DNA of 30,301 nt from an uncultured Collinsella sp. (GTDB lineage Bacteria > Actinomycetota > Coriobacteriia > Coriobacteriales > Coriobacteriaceae): NCBI GenBank assembly GCA_900541795.1, contig UQLC01000022.1, forward strand, positions 1-30,301, given 5' to 3'. Below the pieces are notes generated by a model, which searched no databases, was not told the origin of the DNA, and saw nothing but the letters and a program-made list of their open reading frames with translations. This document shows positions 23,154-30,301 of this stretch, one piece after another. Within the stretch, counting starts at the first letter, position 1. Each line of letters starts with the position of its first letter. Made by a program: the position numbers and the translations under genes.

Positions 23154-24167
23154 CTATCCCCTAAATTCAAAAGTACTCAGGCCAAACGTCAGTAGATCGC
23201 CGTTGCGCAGCGGGCAGCGCGTAATGCGGCGGTTGTTGACGAGCGTGCCGTTGGTGGAATTGAGGTCCTCGATCGACCAATCCGAGCCCGTAAAGGTGAG
23301 CTGGGCGTGGCGGCGCGACACGTTGGGGTCGCGCAGGGCAATGTCGGAAACTGAGCGCTCGCGACCGATGGTTACCTGTGCGGAGGTGATGCTATGGCTC
23401 TCGCCGCTCACGACGTCGACGAGCTGGGCGAGCGGGCGCTGCGGGGCGCGAGTGCTCGCCATGTTGGAGGCGATGCCGGCTGCGGCGCCTAGGCCCACGG
23501 CGGCACCGGTCGCGGCGGCTCCGCCCATGCCGGCAAGCGCGTCGCGCGAGACGGTCTGCGGCACCGGGATGGGTGCTGCGGCGGGGTCGGGGACGCTAGG
23601 CGCGAAGGGGTCTGCCACGGCAAGCGGGTCGGGAGCGGCGGCGCGAGGCGTCGGCTGCTGCTGGGGCATGGCGGCGGGGCGCTGCTGCTGCGGGGCAGCA
23701 AACTGCTGCTGGCCGGCGCGCGGGGCGCTGGCGGCACGGCTTGCCGCGGAGTTGTTCTGGCCCAGGCCGTTTTGATAGGCGCGCTCTTCTTCGTACAGGC
23801 GGCCGAGCGTGGGGGCATCGACGTTCTCGGCAAAGACCGAGAACTTGCCGGCGCGCAGCTGCGGATCGATCATAAAGCGCACGAGGGGCTCGCCGACAAA
23901 GACATAGCGGCGCTTTTCGGCCTGCGCCTTCACAAACTCGCGGACCTCGCGCGAAAGCTCGGGGTAGAACGGGGCGAGCATGGGATCGTCGTCGGCGGCG
24001 ATAAGGATGGTATAGAGTGCCGGCGCCGTGTTGACGCCGTTGATCACCAGAGTCTGATCCTCCATGTCGCGAGCGGCCTGCTTGGCAAGCTTCTTAAAGG
24101 AGAACGGGGCACGGGTGGCACCGAAGATGCCGGCCACGTGGTCCTCGAAGATGTTCAGGAAGTTCAC
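23154..24167 (-). CDS. fhaA: FhaA: DUF3662 plus FHA domain
   Basis: In mycobacteria FhaA binds the phosphorylated pseudokinase MviN/MurJ and restrains wall synthesis at the poles. This 337-residue protein has the N-terminal FhaA domain (DUF3662, about 1-125: FEDHVAGIFGATRAPFSF, then KKLAKQAARDMEDQ and PNxY-like VINGVNTAPALYTI), a Gln/Pro/Ala-rich linker (about 140-245) and a C-terminal FHA domain (about 262-335) with TIGRERSVSDIALRD, NVSRRHAQL and EDLNSTNGTLVN. The start is GTG at 24167, overlapping the upstream kinase stop (GTGA), with GGAGAG nine bases before it. No soluble partner beyond this cluster can be read from the window. Confidence 0.93.
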   Translation of the reverse strand: MNFLNIFEDHVAGIFGATRAPFSFKKLAKQAARDMEDQTLVINGVNTAPALYTILIAADDDPMLAPFYPELSREVREFVKAQAEKRRYVFVGEPLVRFMIDPQLRAGKFSVFAENVDAPTLGRLYEEERAYQNGLGQNNSAASRAASAPRAGQQQFAAPQQQRPAAMPQQQPTPRAAAPDPLAVADPFAPSVPDPAAAPIPVPQTVSRDALAGMGGAAATGAAVGLGAAAGIASNMASTRAPQRPLAQLVDVVSGESHSITSAQVTIGRERSVSDIALRDPNVSRRHAQLTFTGSDWSIEDLNSTNGTLVNNRRITRCPLRNGDLLTFGLSTFEFRG

Positions 24168-26017
24168 GAAAGATCACTCTCCGTATAGGTTCTTTGGTAT
24201 CCGAGCAAATATAGGCATATCCCAACGATTATAGAGGATAGGGTTCCCGCAACCGCCGCCTTGGCGACGACCGCGGCTGCAAGGCTGGCAATTTCCATAT
24301 GGTGTGCAAGACAGGACGCCGCTGCGCAGCCGATGCCGGTGACAGCGATGGCGGCGATTGCGGCAAGGTTTGAGCCCTGATTGGCACGCTTGGCATGGGC
24401 ATTGAGCAGCGCAGATGACGCCGCGGCAGTTGCCGCGACCAGCACAAAGGCAGCCCAAAGGAGTGGGTCTCCCAGCGCTGCGGCAACGTTACCGAGCCCC
24501 AGTACGCCTCCGGCTGAAAGCGCGACCGTGGCCAGACGGGCAAAAAGCGCGCCCATGCCCGTTGCCGCGGCGGCGCTTGCCGGGCCGAGCCAAAATGACG
24601 CGACGCCGGCGGCGACCCCAGCTGCCAGGAAGGTATTGCCGGTCAGACAGCCAAGCGCGAGTGCACAGGTGAGCGTGGCGCTCGCGGCAGTCTCGGTGCG
24701 ACCCCAGGCGATCCACCAACCGGACATGGCGGCGGCAAAGATCACCGCGACGGGCAGCATCGACAGGATGCCCTGTGCCTGCATGGTGGCGTTGGCCATG
24801 AGCACCAAAAAGCCCACAGCCGAGATGGCCGAGCCAATCTGGGGGGCCAGGCCAGCCGCCACTCCGATCGCGATGGCCGCAATGACCAGGCCGGGAAGCG
24901 CCGCGACCCCGGCCGTTTGCATCAGCAAAAAGCTAAAGGTGCCGCACGTTAGCGCCGAGATAGTGCGCATGGTGTAGTCGCGCGCATGGCTCCAGCGCGT
25001 GCCCGCCCAGCCGAGTGCGGGGTCGACCTCGATGGCGTCGTCCTCGTAGTGCGACGGCTCGATATCGTCGAGCTCCTGCTCGTCATCCGAAAGTTCGCCA
25101 ACCATTTGCTCCAGGCTGCGACGGCCTTCGCGCACGCTGCCCAGACCGGCAAGGAGCTGGTCGCAAAATGTCTCGACGCTGCTGGGGCGGTCCTGCGGCA
25201 TGGGGGAGAGCGCGCTCATGAGCGCGGCCTCGGCTCCCGGGGGAAAGTGTGGTATCAGCTCGCTGGGATAGGTGGCGCCGCCGATGATGCGGTCGAGCGA
25301 GTCGGCGGGCGTGGCCGCCATAAAGGGAGCGCTGCCGCACAGGCCCTCATAGATTACACAGGCGAGGGCAAAGACATCGGCGCGCTCATCGACCGTGCCG
25401 GTCTCGATATCGAGCTGCTCGGGCGGCATGTAGCCGATGGTGCCGCCGCGCGAGCCGCCAAAGCCACCGGCGGACGACAGTCGCGCCATGCCAAAGTCGG
25501 TGAGCTTTACATTGCCCGAGTGGTCGATGAGCACGTTGGCGGGCTTAATGTCCAGGTGGAGTACGCCATTACTATGGGCGAAGGTGAGCGCCTGGCCTAG
25601 GGCATCGGCAATGGCCGCGGCCTCGTCAAAGGTAAGTGAGTGACCGTCCACGCGGTGCAAAAACTCGGCCAGCGACATGCCATCGACATATTCCATAACT
25701 AGGTAGGCATAGGCTGTGTCGTGCGTAAAGTCGATGACCTGCACGATGTTGGGATGTTGAAGCATGGCGGCAGTGTGCGCCTCGCGCAGGACATCCATGA
25801 TGTCGCTGGCGGGCATGCCGACACCGTTAATAAGGGGGATGCGCTTAATGGCGACGCGGCGGCGCAGGTGCGTGTCGCGGCAGATCTCGATGGAGCCAAA
25901 ACCGCCGGTCGCAAGTGTCTCGAGCGGCTGGTACCGCTTGAGCAGCTCGCGAGAGCTGGTGCCCTCCAAAGGAACGTCCGGCGAGAACCGGGCGGTATGT
26001 TGCGAGAAAAGCGGCAT
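24164..26017 (-). CDS. Ser/Thr protein kinase with multi-membrane C-terminal domain
   Basis: First gene of the cluster, in the place where other actinobacteria have none; pknA is usually beside pknB. The 617-residue protein has a kinase domain (about 28-290) with ATGGFGSIEICR, VAIKRI (ATP-binding Lys), HLDIKPAN, DFGMA and MPPEQ. The catalytic loop has HLD instead of HRD, so it is a non-RD kinase that should not need activation-loop phosphorylation in the usual way. After an acidic linker (about 305-345) come about eight to ten Ala/Gly-rich membrane helices (about 355-605) with no PASTA or other sensor. The ATG at 26017 was chosen for GAGGG six bases upstream, over a TTG at 26023. The stop overlaps the fhaA start. 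Confidence 0.88.
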   Translation of the reverse strand: MPLFSQHTARFSPDVPLEGTSSRELLKRYQPLETLATGGFGSIEICRDTHLRRRVAIKRIPLINGVGMPASDIMDVLREAHTAAMLQHPNIVQVIDFTHDTAYAYLVMEYVDGMSLAEFLHRVDGHSLTFDEAAAIADALGQALTFAHSNGVLHLDIKPANVLIDHSGNVKLTDFGMARLSSAGGFGGSRGGTIGYMPPEQLDIETGTVDERADVFALACVIYEGLCGSAPFMAATPADSLDRIIGGATYPSELIPHFPPGAEAALMSALSPMPQDRPSSVETFCDQLLAGLGSVREGRRSLEQMVGELSDDEQELDDIEPSHYEDDAIEVDPALGWAGTRWSHARDYTMRTISALTCGTFSFLLMQTAGVAALPGLVIAAIAIGVAAGLAPQIGSAISAVGFLVLMANATMQAQGILSMLPVAVIFAAAMSGWWIAWGRTETAASATLTCALALGCLTGNTFLAAGVAAGVASFWLGPASAAAATGMGALFARLATVALSAGGVLGLGNVAAALGDPLLWAAFVLVAATAAASSALLNAHAKRANQGSNLAAIAAIAVTGIGCAAASCLAHHMEIASLAAAVVAKAAVAGTLSSIIVGICLYLLGYQRTYTESDLS

Positions 26018-26097
26018 GGCCAACCCTCGTGCGTTTAAAGTTCGTTTGCGAGCGGCGGGCGCGGGGCCGAGCCGTTCGCGGTGGCATAGATGCTGCT

Positions 26098-26106
26098 AGT
26101 GTAGCA
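26098..26106 (-). promoter_or_regulatory. extended -10 of the kinase-fha-pstP operon
   Basis: On the minus strand TGCTACACT carries an extended -10 (TG, one base, TACACT). Transcription would start near 26091, leaving about a 75-base leader to the kinase gene. No -35 is evident. Confidence 0.4.
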
Positions 26107-26161
26107 CGCTCGGGTGCATGGGGAGGATAGCGGGATGCGAGGCTGCCTGCCTGGCTTGGCC

Positions 26162-26878
26162 TTAGCGCTTCTTCTTGTTCTTCTTCTGCTTGCGCCGCTT
26201 GCCCTTGGTCTCCTGGGGCTTGTCGCCCTGCTTGGCCTCGGCGGCGGCCTTCTCGGCCTTCATTTTCTTCTTCTTGGTCTCGATGCGGAGTTTTTTGTTG
26301 ATGCGGGCCTTGAGGAAGGGACCGAACTGCTCGGCATCGCCACGGACGAAGGTGTCCTTGGGGATCGTCACGCCCTGGTCGGCGAACATGGCCACAAAGA
26401 TGCGCTCGCCGTCGAGTACGTGGTCGAGCTTGTCAAACGGGAAGAACTGCGACTTGCCGCTCTTGCCCCAAACCATCAGGCCGTCCTCGTTGGCGGCGAC
26501 GCGGCGATAGCGGCCACCCATGGACTCGTCGGCCTCGACGGCGTCGATAAAGTCGCGGGCGAGCGTGTGGTGCAGGTTCTTGCTCCACCAGGCCAAAAAG
26601 GCGCCGAACACGATCAACACGACGCCGAACTTGATCCAGCTGCCGCCGGCCACCAGCATGCCGATGCCGATGAGCGCGGCAACTGCCGCGGCGACATACA
26701 GCGAGCCGCGACGCCTGGGCGAGGCGACCAGGCGGGCGAAGTCGGTGACCAGGTCGTTTTCGTACTGGTACTCGTTGAGGTACAGGATGCCGTCATCGGC
26801 TGCGGCCTGCTCCTCGAGCGCGACCTCGACCTGGTCGGCTGCTTCGGAGGGAACGAGGTTGCTCTCTGCGTCTGCCAT
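26162..26878 (-). CDS. YcxB-like membrane protein
   Basis: The 238-residue protein has an acidic N-terminus, two membrane helices (about 60-98: YVAAAVAALIGIGMLVAG and a second ending AFLAWW) and a cytoplasmic part with the YcxB-family pattern: GRYRRVAANEDGLMVWG, FPFDKLDHVLDGERIFVAMF and TIPKDTFVRGD followed by FGPFLKARI. The last 40 residues are very rich in Lys and Gln, probably disordered or nucleic-acid or membrane-surface binding. The family's function is unknown. A TAGGAG site precedes the ATG. It faces dnaX head to head across 116 bases and is not part of the kinase operon as far as can be seen. Confidence 0.7.
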   Translation of the reverse strand: MADAESNLVPSEAADQVEVALEEQAAADDGILYLNEYQYENDLVTDFARLVASPRRRGSLYVAAAVAALIGIGMLVAGGSWIKFGVVLIVFGAFLAWWSKNLHHTLARDFIDAVEADESMGGRYRRVAANEDGLMVWGKSGKSQFFPFDKLDHVLDGERIFVAMFADQGVTIPKDTFVRGDAEQFGPFLKARINKKLRIETKKKKMKAEKAAAEAKQGDKPQETKGKRRKQKKNKKKR

Positions 26879-26994
26879 GCTCTTTGGACTCCTATCGCGG
26901 CGGGCTCGCCGTACGGGTTATTATGGAATGCAGTATGCCGTGCGACCGCATGGCCGCCGCGGCAACAAGACTCAGTATACCCGGGGGAGCACCC

Positions 26995-29472
26995 ATGGAA
27001 TCGTTGTACCGAAAGTATCGCCCGCTCACCTTTGACTCCGTGGTGGGCCAGCAGCATATCGTCTCGACGCTCGAGCACGCCATCACCGAGGGGCGCCTGT
27101 CCCACGCCTACCTGTTCTGCGGACCGCGCGGCACGGGCAAGACCACCATGGCGCGCATTCTGGCCAAGGCGCTGCTGTGCCGCAATGCCGAGGCGGCGCG
27201 CGCCGAGGGTGCAAGCGGCTGCATGCCCGACGGTACTTGCGAGGAGTGCGAGCTCATTGCCGAGGGTAACCACCCCGATGTCTACGAGCTCGATGCCGCA
27301 AGCCGTACCGGCGTGGACAACGTGCGCGAGGAGATTATCAACTCCGTTAACTTTGCCCCGGTGCGTGGCAAGTACAAGATCTATATCATCGACGAGGTCC
27401 ACATGCTCACGACGGCGGCGTTCAACGCGCTGCTCAAGACGCTCGAGGAGCCGCCGGCGCACGTGATCTTTGTGCTGTGTACCACCGACCCGCAAAAGAT
27501 TCTGGAGACAATCCTTTCGCGCTGCCAGCGCTTCGATTTCCACCGCATTGGTAACGAGGATATCGAGCGCCGCCTGGCATACGTGTGCGAGCAGGAGGGC
27601 TTCGACTACGACGATGAGGCGCTTGCCATCGTGGCGCGCCATGCCAAGGGCGGCATGCGCGACGCGCTCTCCACGCTGGAGCAGCTGAGCGTCTTCGGCA
27701 ACGGCACCGTGCATGCGGACGATGCCCGCTCGCTTTTGGGCGAGGTTTCGGACCAGATTCTGGGCGAGTTTGCGCGCGCCATTGCCGATCGCGATGTCGC
27801 CGAGCTGTATGGGCTTATTCGCGCGCAGGTCGAGGAAGGTAACGATCTGCTGGAACTGACGCGCGACCTGGTGGCGCATGTGCGCGACGTGTACGTGGCC
27901 TGCGTTGCCGGTGCCCGTGCCGAGTTGTTTGAGGGCGGCGCCGAGCAGGCCGAGGCGCTTGCAGCCGAGGCCGCTGCCTTTGGCGAGCATCCTGCCGACC
28001 GCCTGGCCCGTGTGCTGACAGTGCTCGACGATGCCGCACTGGAGATGAGGGGCGCGAGCGATGTGCGCCTGGTGCTCGAGATTGCCTGCACGCGTCTGGC
28101 ACGTCCCGAGGCCGATCTGACCATTGAGGCTCTGGCCGAGCGTGTGGCACGCTTGGAGGCCATGGTCGCCAACGCCGCGGTGCCGGCGAGCGTGGCTGCT
28201 GCTCAGGCCGCCGCGCCTGCAGCATCCGTACCCGCTGCTGCCCAACAGCCGACGCTCATTTCGGGCGCTCGTGCTGCCGCTCCGGCGGCATCCGCTGCCC
28301 CCGCTGCTACGTCCGCGCGCCAGGGCGGTATGCCTTGGGACCGCGGCGCTGCTGTTCCGGCTGCCCAGCCTGCGACCAAGTCCGCGGCTCCTGCGCCGGC
28401 GCCCAGACCTGTAACGCCTGCACCTCAGCCCGTTGCGGCTCCGGCTTCCGCGCCCGCTGCATCGACCGTGTCGGTGTCCAAGCCCAACAACGCCGCCCAG
28501 GTTGCCGCCGCCGGTGCTGCCGAGACCCCCGCGGTTGAGGACGCCGGCGAGCTCCAGCGCAAATGGGCCGAGGTCGTCGAGCGCGTCAAGGCTCGTCAGG
28601 CCTCCTACGCAGGGCTTTTGCTCAACGCCCGCGCCACGGCCGACGACGGCTCCAAGCTCACGGTCTCGTTCCCCGCGGGTTCGACTTTTGCCATCAAGAT
28701 GCTCGGTCGCGCCGATACGCAGTCGGTGGTCCTGCCGACGGTCTGCGCGGTCTTCGGTCGTCGTACCGTCGACTATGTCCTGGATGGGGGTGGCACGCCG
28801 GCTCCTCAACATGAGGAGCATTCTCCATCTGCACGGGCTGCGGTATCTGCGGACCCGCAACCCGTGTCCTCGGTGCCCCCTGCATCCTCGAGCGCCAGCG
28901 CGACGCAGCCAAAAGCGGCGCCGGTAGCGGCACCGACCCCGTCGGCGCCTGAACCCGCTGCGCCCAAACCGGCTGCTCCGATCCCCGCGCCCAAGTCCGC
29001 TGCCGCGCCTGCGCCCAAGTCATCCGACCTGGCCAAGGCCCCTTGGCTGCGCTCCGACAACCCTGCCGGTGCTCCTGCCACGGGCAAGCTCCCGACCGAG
29101 CCCGCGCCCCGAGCGCCCGAGCGCGCGTCCGTCCCCATGGCTCAGCCGCCTGCGCAGGCTGCGCCATGGGAATCCGAGCAGGTGCCCTACGACGATGCTA
29201 TGGTCGGTGGTTTTGCTGCCGATGCCGGCGGGGACGATCTGCCCCCGTTCGACGTGCCGGGTGCGGCGTCCGCGACCAAGGCCGCTGCTGTGGCACCCGC
29301 AGCCTCTGCAAACGACGACGTCCCTGCCGCTCCCTGGGAATCCAATCCCGGTGCTGGCAGCCCCTTCGGCCATCAGGGCGCAGCCCCGAGCATCCCGCAG
29401 ACCGAGGACGAGGCCAAGGCCCTCATCCGCAGCGTCTTTGGCCAGGCCACCATCTTCAAGCCGGTGGAGTAG
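26995..29472 (+). CDS. dnaX: DNA polymerase III subunit gamma/tau
   Basis: Clamp-loader ATPase that loads the beta clamp and ties the replicase together. The 825-residue protein starts MESLYRKYRPLTFDSVVGQQ, with Walker A GPRGTGKTT (43-51), a zinc site of four Cys (62, 76, 82, 85), Walker B with DEVH (133-136) and the sensor SRCQRFDF. The AAA+ and collar domains end near residue 380. The remaining 445 residues are mostly Ala/Pro-rich, interrupted by a folded segment (about 515-600: LQRKWAEVVERVKARQAS) that fits the tau DNA/polymerase-binding region. GGGGGAG five bases before the ATG at 26995 fixes the start. No slippery heptamer for a gamma-making frameshift was seen. The usual downstream ybaB and recR genes are absent here. 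Confidence 0.95.
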   Translation: MESLYRKYRPLTFDSVVGQQHIVSTLEHAITEGRLSHAYLFCGPRGTGKTTMARILAKALLCRNAEAARAEGASGCMPDGTCEECELIAEGNHPDVYELDAASRTGVDNVREEIINSVNFAPVRGKYKIYIIDEVHMLTTAAFNALLKTLEEPPAHVIFVLCTTDPQKILETILSRCQRFDFHRIGNEDIERRLAYVCEQEGFDYDDEALAIVARHAKGGMRDALSTLEQLSVFGNGTVHADDARSLLGEVSDQILGEFARAIADRDVAELYGLIRAQVEEGNDLLELTRDLVAHVRDVYVACVAGARAELFEGGAEQAEALAAEAAAFGEHPADRLARVLTVLDDAALEMRGASDVRLVLEIACTRLARPEADLTIEALAERVARLEAMVANAAVPASVAAAQAAAPAASVPAAAQQPTLISGARAAAPAASAAPAATSARQGGMPWDRGAAVPAAQPATKSAAPAPAPRPVTPAPQPVAAPASAPAASTVSVSKPNNAAQVAAAGAAETPAVEDAGELQRKWAEVVERVKARQASYAGLLLNARATADDGSKLTVSFPAGSTFAIKMLGRADTQSVVLPTVCAVFGRRTVDYVLDGGGTPAPQHEEHSPSARAAVSADPQPVSSVPPASSSASATQPKAAPVAAPTPSAPEPAAPKPAAPIPAPKSAAAPAPKSSDLAKAPWLRSDNPAGAPATGKLPTEPAPRAPERASVPMAQPPAQAAPWESEQVPYDDAMVGGFAADAGGDDLPPFDVPGAASATKAAAVAPAASANDDVPAAPWESNPGAGSPFGHQGAAPSIPQTEDEAKALIRSVFGQATIFKPVE

Positions 29473-29493
29473 CTGCGCAGGCGGGTATACTGC

Positions 29494-29967
29494 TCAAGAA
29501 GAGGACCCCTTGTCCGGGCGCATCTGTATTTCGGACATGTGTAGTGTGGTGCCGCGTATGTCGCATTTGAGCAGACAGGTGCGTGACGGTCGGCCTAGGA
29601 TGCTGAGGTCGATACGATACGTCGCATGGCTGTCCGTGTACTCGACTTGCTCGGCGTTAATGGTTGCTCCGATTGCCAAATAAACGCCTAGCTCGGCATC
29701 GACAATCTTGAAGTCCTTTATCTTGACCTTGAACTCTTGATAGAGGGACGGGCTGTTGTAGTAGACGGTTCGGGTTCCGTCGGTGCACTCATCGGTCGTC
29801 TCCCATTTGACGACGGGCTGGTCCGAGCTGGCTATCAGCAGTTCTGCTCCAAAAGCTATGGCATGGGTGATGACAACCAGCAATGCCCAGCCGACAAAGA
29901 GATAGAGAACCACATATGCAACGGGGTGTTTTGAGCGGATGTTTTGGAGCGCGTTGGGGGCATTCAT
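29494..29967 (-). CDS. hypothetical single-pass membrane protein
   Basis: The 157-residue protein has one membrane helix (about 17-43) after a short cytoplasmic start and an outside domain of about 110 residues with two or three Cys and alternating hydrophobic residues suggesting beta-strands (VYLAIGATINAEQVEY, YRIDLSIL). I do not recognise a family. Base composition is clearly less GC-rich than dnaX or the wall cluster, which together with the IS next door suggests acquired DNA. A GGAGG site lies five bases before the ATG, and a perfect TATAAT -10 stands upstream. It points toward dnaX, whose stop is only 21 bases away. Confidence 0.6.
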   Translation of the reverse strand: MNAPNALQNIRSKHPVAYVVLYLFVGWALLVVITHAIAFGAELLIASSDQPVVKWETTDECTDGTRTVYYNSPSLYQEFKVKIKDFKIVDAELGVYLAIGATINAEQVEYTDSHATYRIDLSILGRPSRTCLLKCDIRGTTLHMSEIQMRPDKGSSS

Positions 29968-30001
29968 GGGGCACCTCCAAATTACTATCTATGGCAATCA
30001 A

Positions 30002-30007
30002 ATTATA
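30002..30007 (-). promoter_or_regulatory. -10 TATAAT for the hypothetical membrane protein gene
   Basis: The minus strand reads GGGTATAATTTG: a perfect -10, about 35 bases before the start codon at 29967. At 17 bases upstream the -35 is AGGCGG, which is poor. Confidence 0.5.
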
Positions 30008-30093
30008 CCCTGCCGCCATGTGCGCCGCCTCGAGCAGCGGTTCGGCATTTAGCTATTTAGTGGCGCCTTGAATATCAACTTCATCCGAACACC

Positions 30094-30131
30094 TCCCACA
30101 TTCATCCGTACATGTACGGATGAATGTGGGA
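30094..30131. repeat. perfect 38-bp palindrome before an IS30-like transposase gene
   Basis: The sequence from TCCCACATTC to GAATGTGGGA is identical to its own reverse complement, with its centre between 30112 and 30113 (CATCCGTACATGTACGGATG in the middle). An additional TTCATCCG stands 21 bases to the left (30080-30087). The palindrome could be two terminal repeats meeting head to head, a palindromic target site (IS30 prefers such targets), or a hairpin that keeps outside transcription from reaching the transposase start. Confidence 0.75.
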
Positions 30132-30183
30132 ACCCGATACCCTGAGGGCCGGACCGGCCGGCCCCGGGAGATCGGAGGACGTC

Positions 30184-30301
30184 ATGTCCGGAAAGAGCGG
30201 AAAGAGCGGGAAGGGCGCCGCGAGGGCGGTCCCGAGGGCCTACGGCAGGCTCACGAGGCACGAGCGGGACACGGTCCAGAGGATGCTGGAGCGCGGGGCC
30301 T
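30184..30301 (+). CDS. IS30-family-like transposase, 5' part (cut by window end)
   Basis: An ATG at 30184 with GGAGG six bases upstream opens a frame that runs off the window after 39 codons. After a Gly/Lys/Ser-rich start it reads RAYGRLTRHERDTVQRMLER followed by GA, the N-terminal helix-turn-helix of IS30-type transposases (RLTxxERxxIxxxLxxG, where SxREIAxxLGRSPSTI would follow). The DDE catalytic part lies beyond the window. A perfect palindrome lies 50-90 bases upstream and another GC-rich inverted repeat around 30147-30165. It lies close to the AT-richer hypothetical gene, so this edge looks like an insertion site. Confidence 0.55.
   Translation, partial: MSGKSGKSGKGAARAVPRAYGRLTRHERDTVQRMLERGA

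Noticed and set aside
26614..28860. 748-codon minus-strand frame opposite dnaX
   Set aside because: Mirror frame of dnaX, without ribosome site or family signature, and overlapping two convincing genes.
26995..29472. Programmed frameshift in dnaX
   Set aside because: No A/T-rich slippery heptamer was found in the part after the clamp-loader core.
1..30301. CRISPR array
   Set aside because: No series of regularly spaced short repeats was seen; the repeats present are pairs or palindromes.

Overview
The window looks like a chromosomal stretch of a Collinsella-type member of the Coriobacteriia (high-GC Actinomycetota of the gut). This rests on GC-rich codon use, a mycobacterial-style fhaA-fhaB-pstP-rodA-pbpA-pknB locus, mannose-family PTS genes typical of gut Coriobacteriia, and a fructoselysine operon of the kind reported in gut Collinsella. 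The organism is an inference from gene content; no 16S or other marker is present.

Left edge (1-310): an AT-rich tail ends at the 3' half of a tRNA-Arg(CCU), which looks like one attachment site of an element lying to the left. Next comes a decayed iron-dependent alcohol dehydrogenase gene (311-1510, minus strand) and a zone of gene debris (1511-2190).

Sugar block (about 1978-9968): a mannose/fructose/sorbose-family PTS (IIB, IIC, IID, IIA) and an intracellular GH32 beta-fructosidase form one operon (2445-6479). It lies between two copies of a regulator segment. The downstream copy holds a complete LevR-like regulator (7028-9781). The upstream copy has lost about 2.55 kb of the same gene. 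The expected job is uptake and phosphorylation of a fructose-containing oligosaccharide, followed by hydrolysis in the cytoplasm. A 27-bp sequence just before IIB (a palindrome that also fits a -24/-12 promoter) is missing from the downstream copy. Fragments of a P-loop kinase, an unknown gene and a HAD hydrolase mark the rearrangement edges.

Amadori-product block (10036-15342): a GntR/UTRA repressor gene, then a promoter flanked by two near-identical 21-bp repeats, then a YfcC/DcuC-type transporter, FrlC-like epimerase, FrlB-like deglycase and FrlD-like kinase. Together they should import a fructosyl-amino acid, phosphorylate it at C6 and cleave it to glucose 6-phosphate and the free amino acid. 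Hairpins lie in two intercistronic gaps. A start fragment of a second PfkB kinase follows.

Cell-wall and signalling block (15837-26017, minus strand): in transcription order, a Ser/Thr kinase with a multi-membrane tail, FhaA, FhaB, a PP2C phosphatase with a long Pro/Ala-rich N-terminus, a single protein fusing a RodA/FtsW glycosyltransferase to a class B penicillin-binding protein, and PknB with four PASTA domains.

Right edge (26162-30301): a YcxB-like membrane protein, dnaX, a small membrane protein of unknown function, and the start of an IS30-like transposase gene behind a perfect 38-bp palindrome. The window ends inside that gene. The most notable items are the SEDS-PBP fusion, the duplicated and partly deleted regulator around the PTS operon, and the frl operon with its unusual transporter and paired operators.
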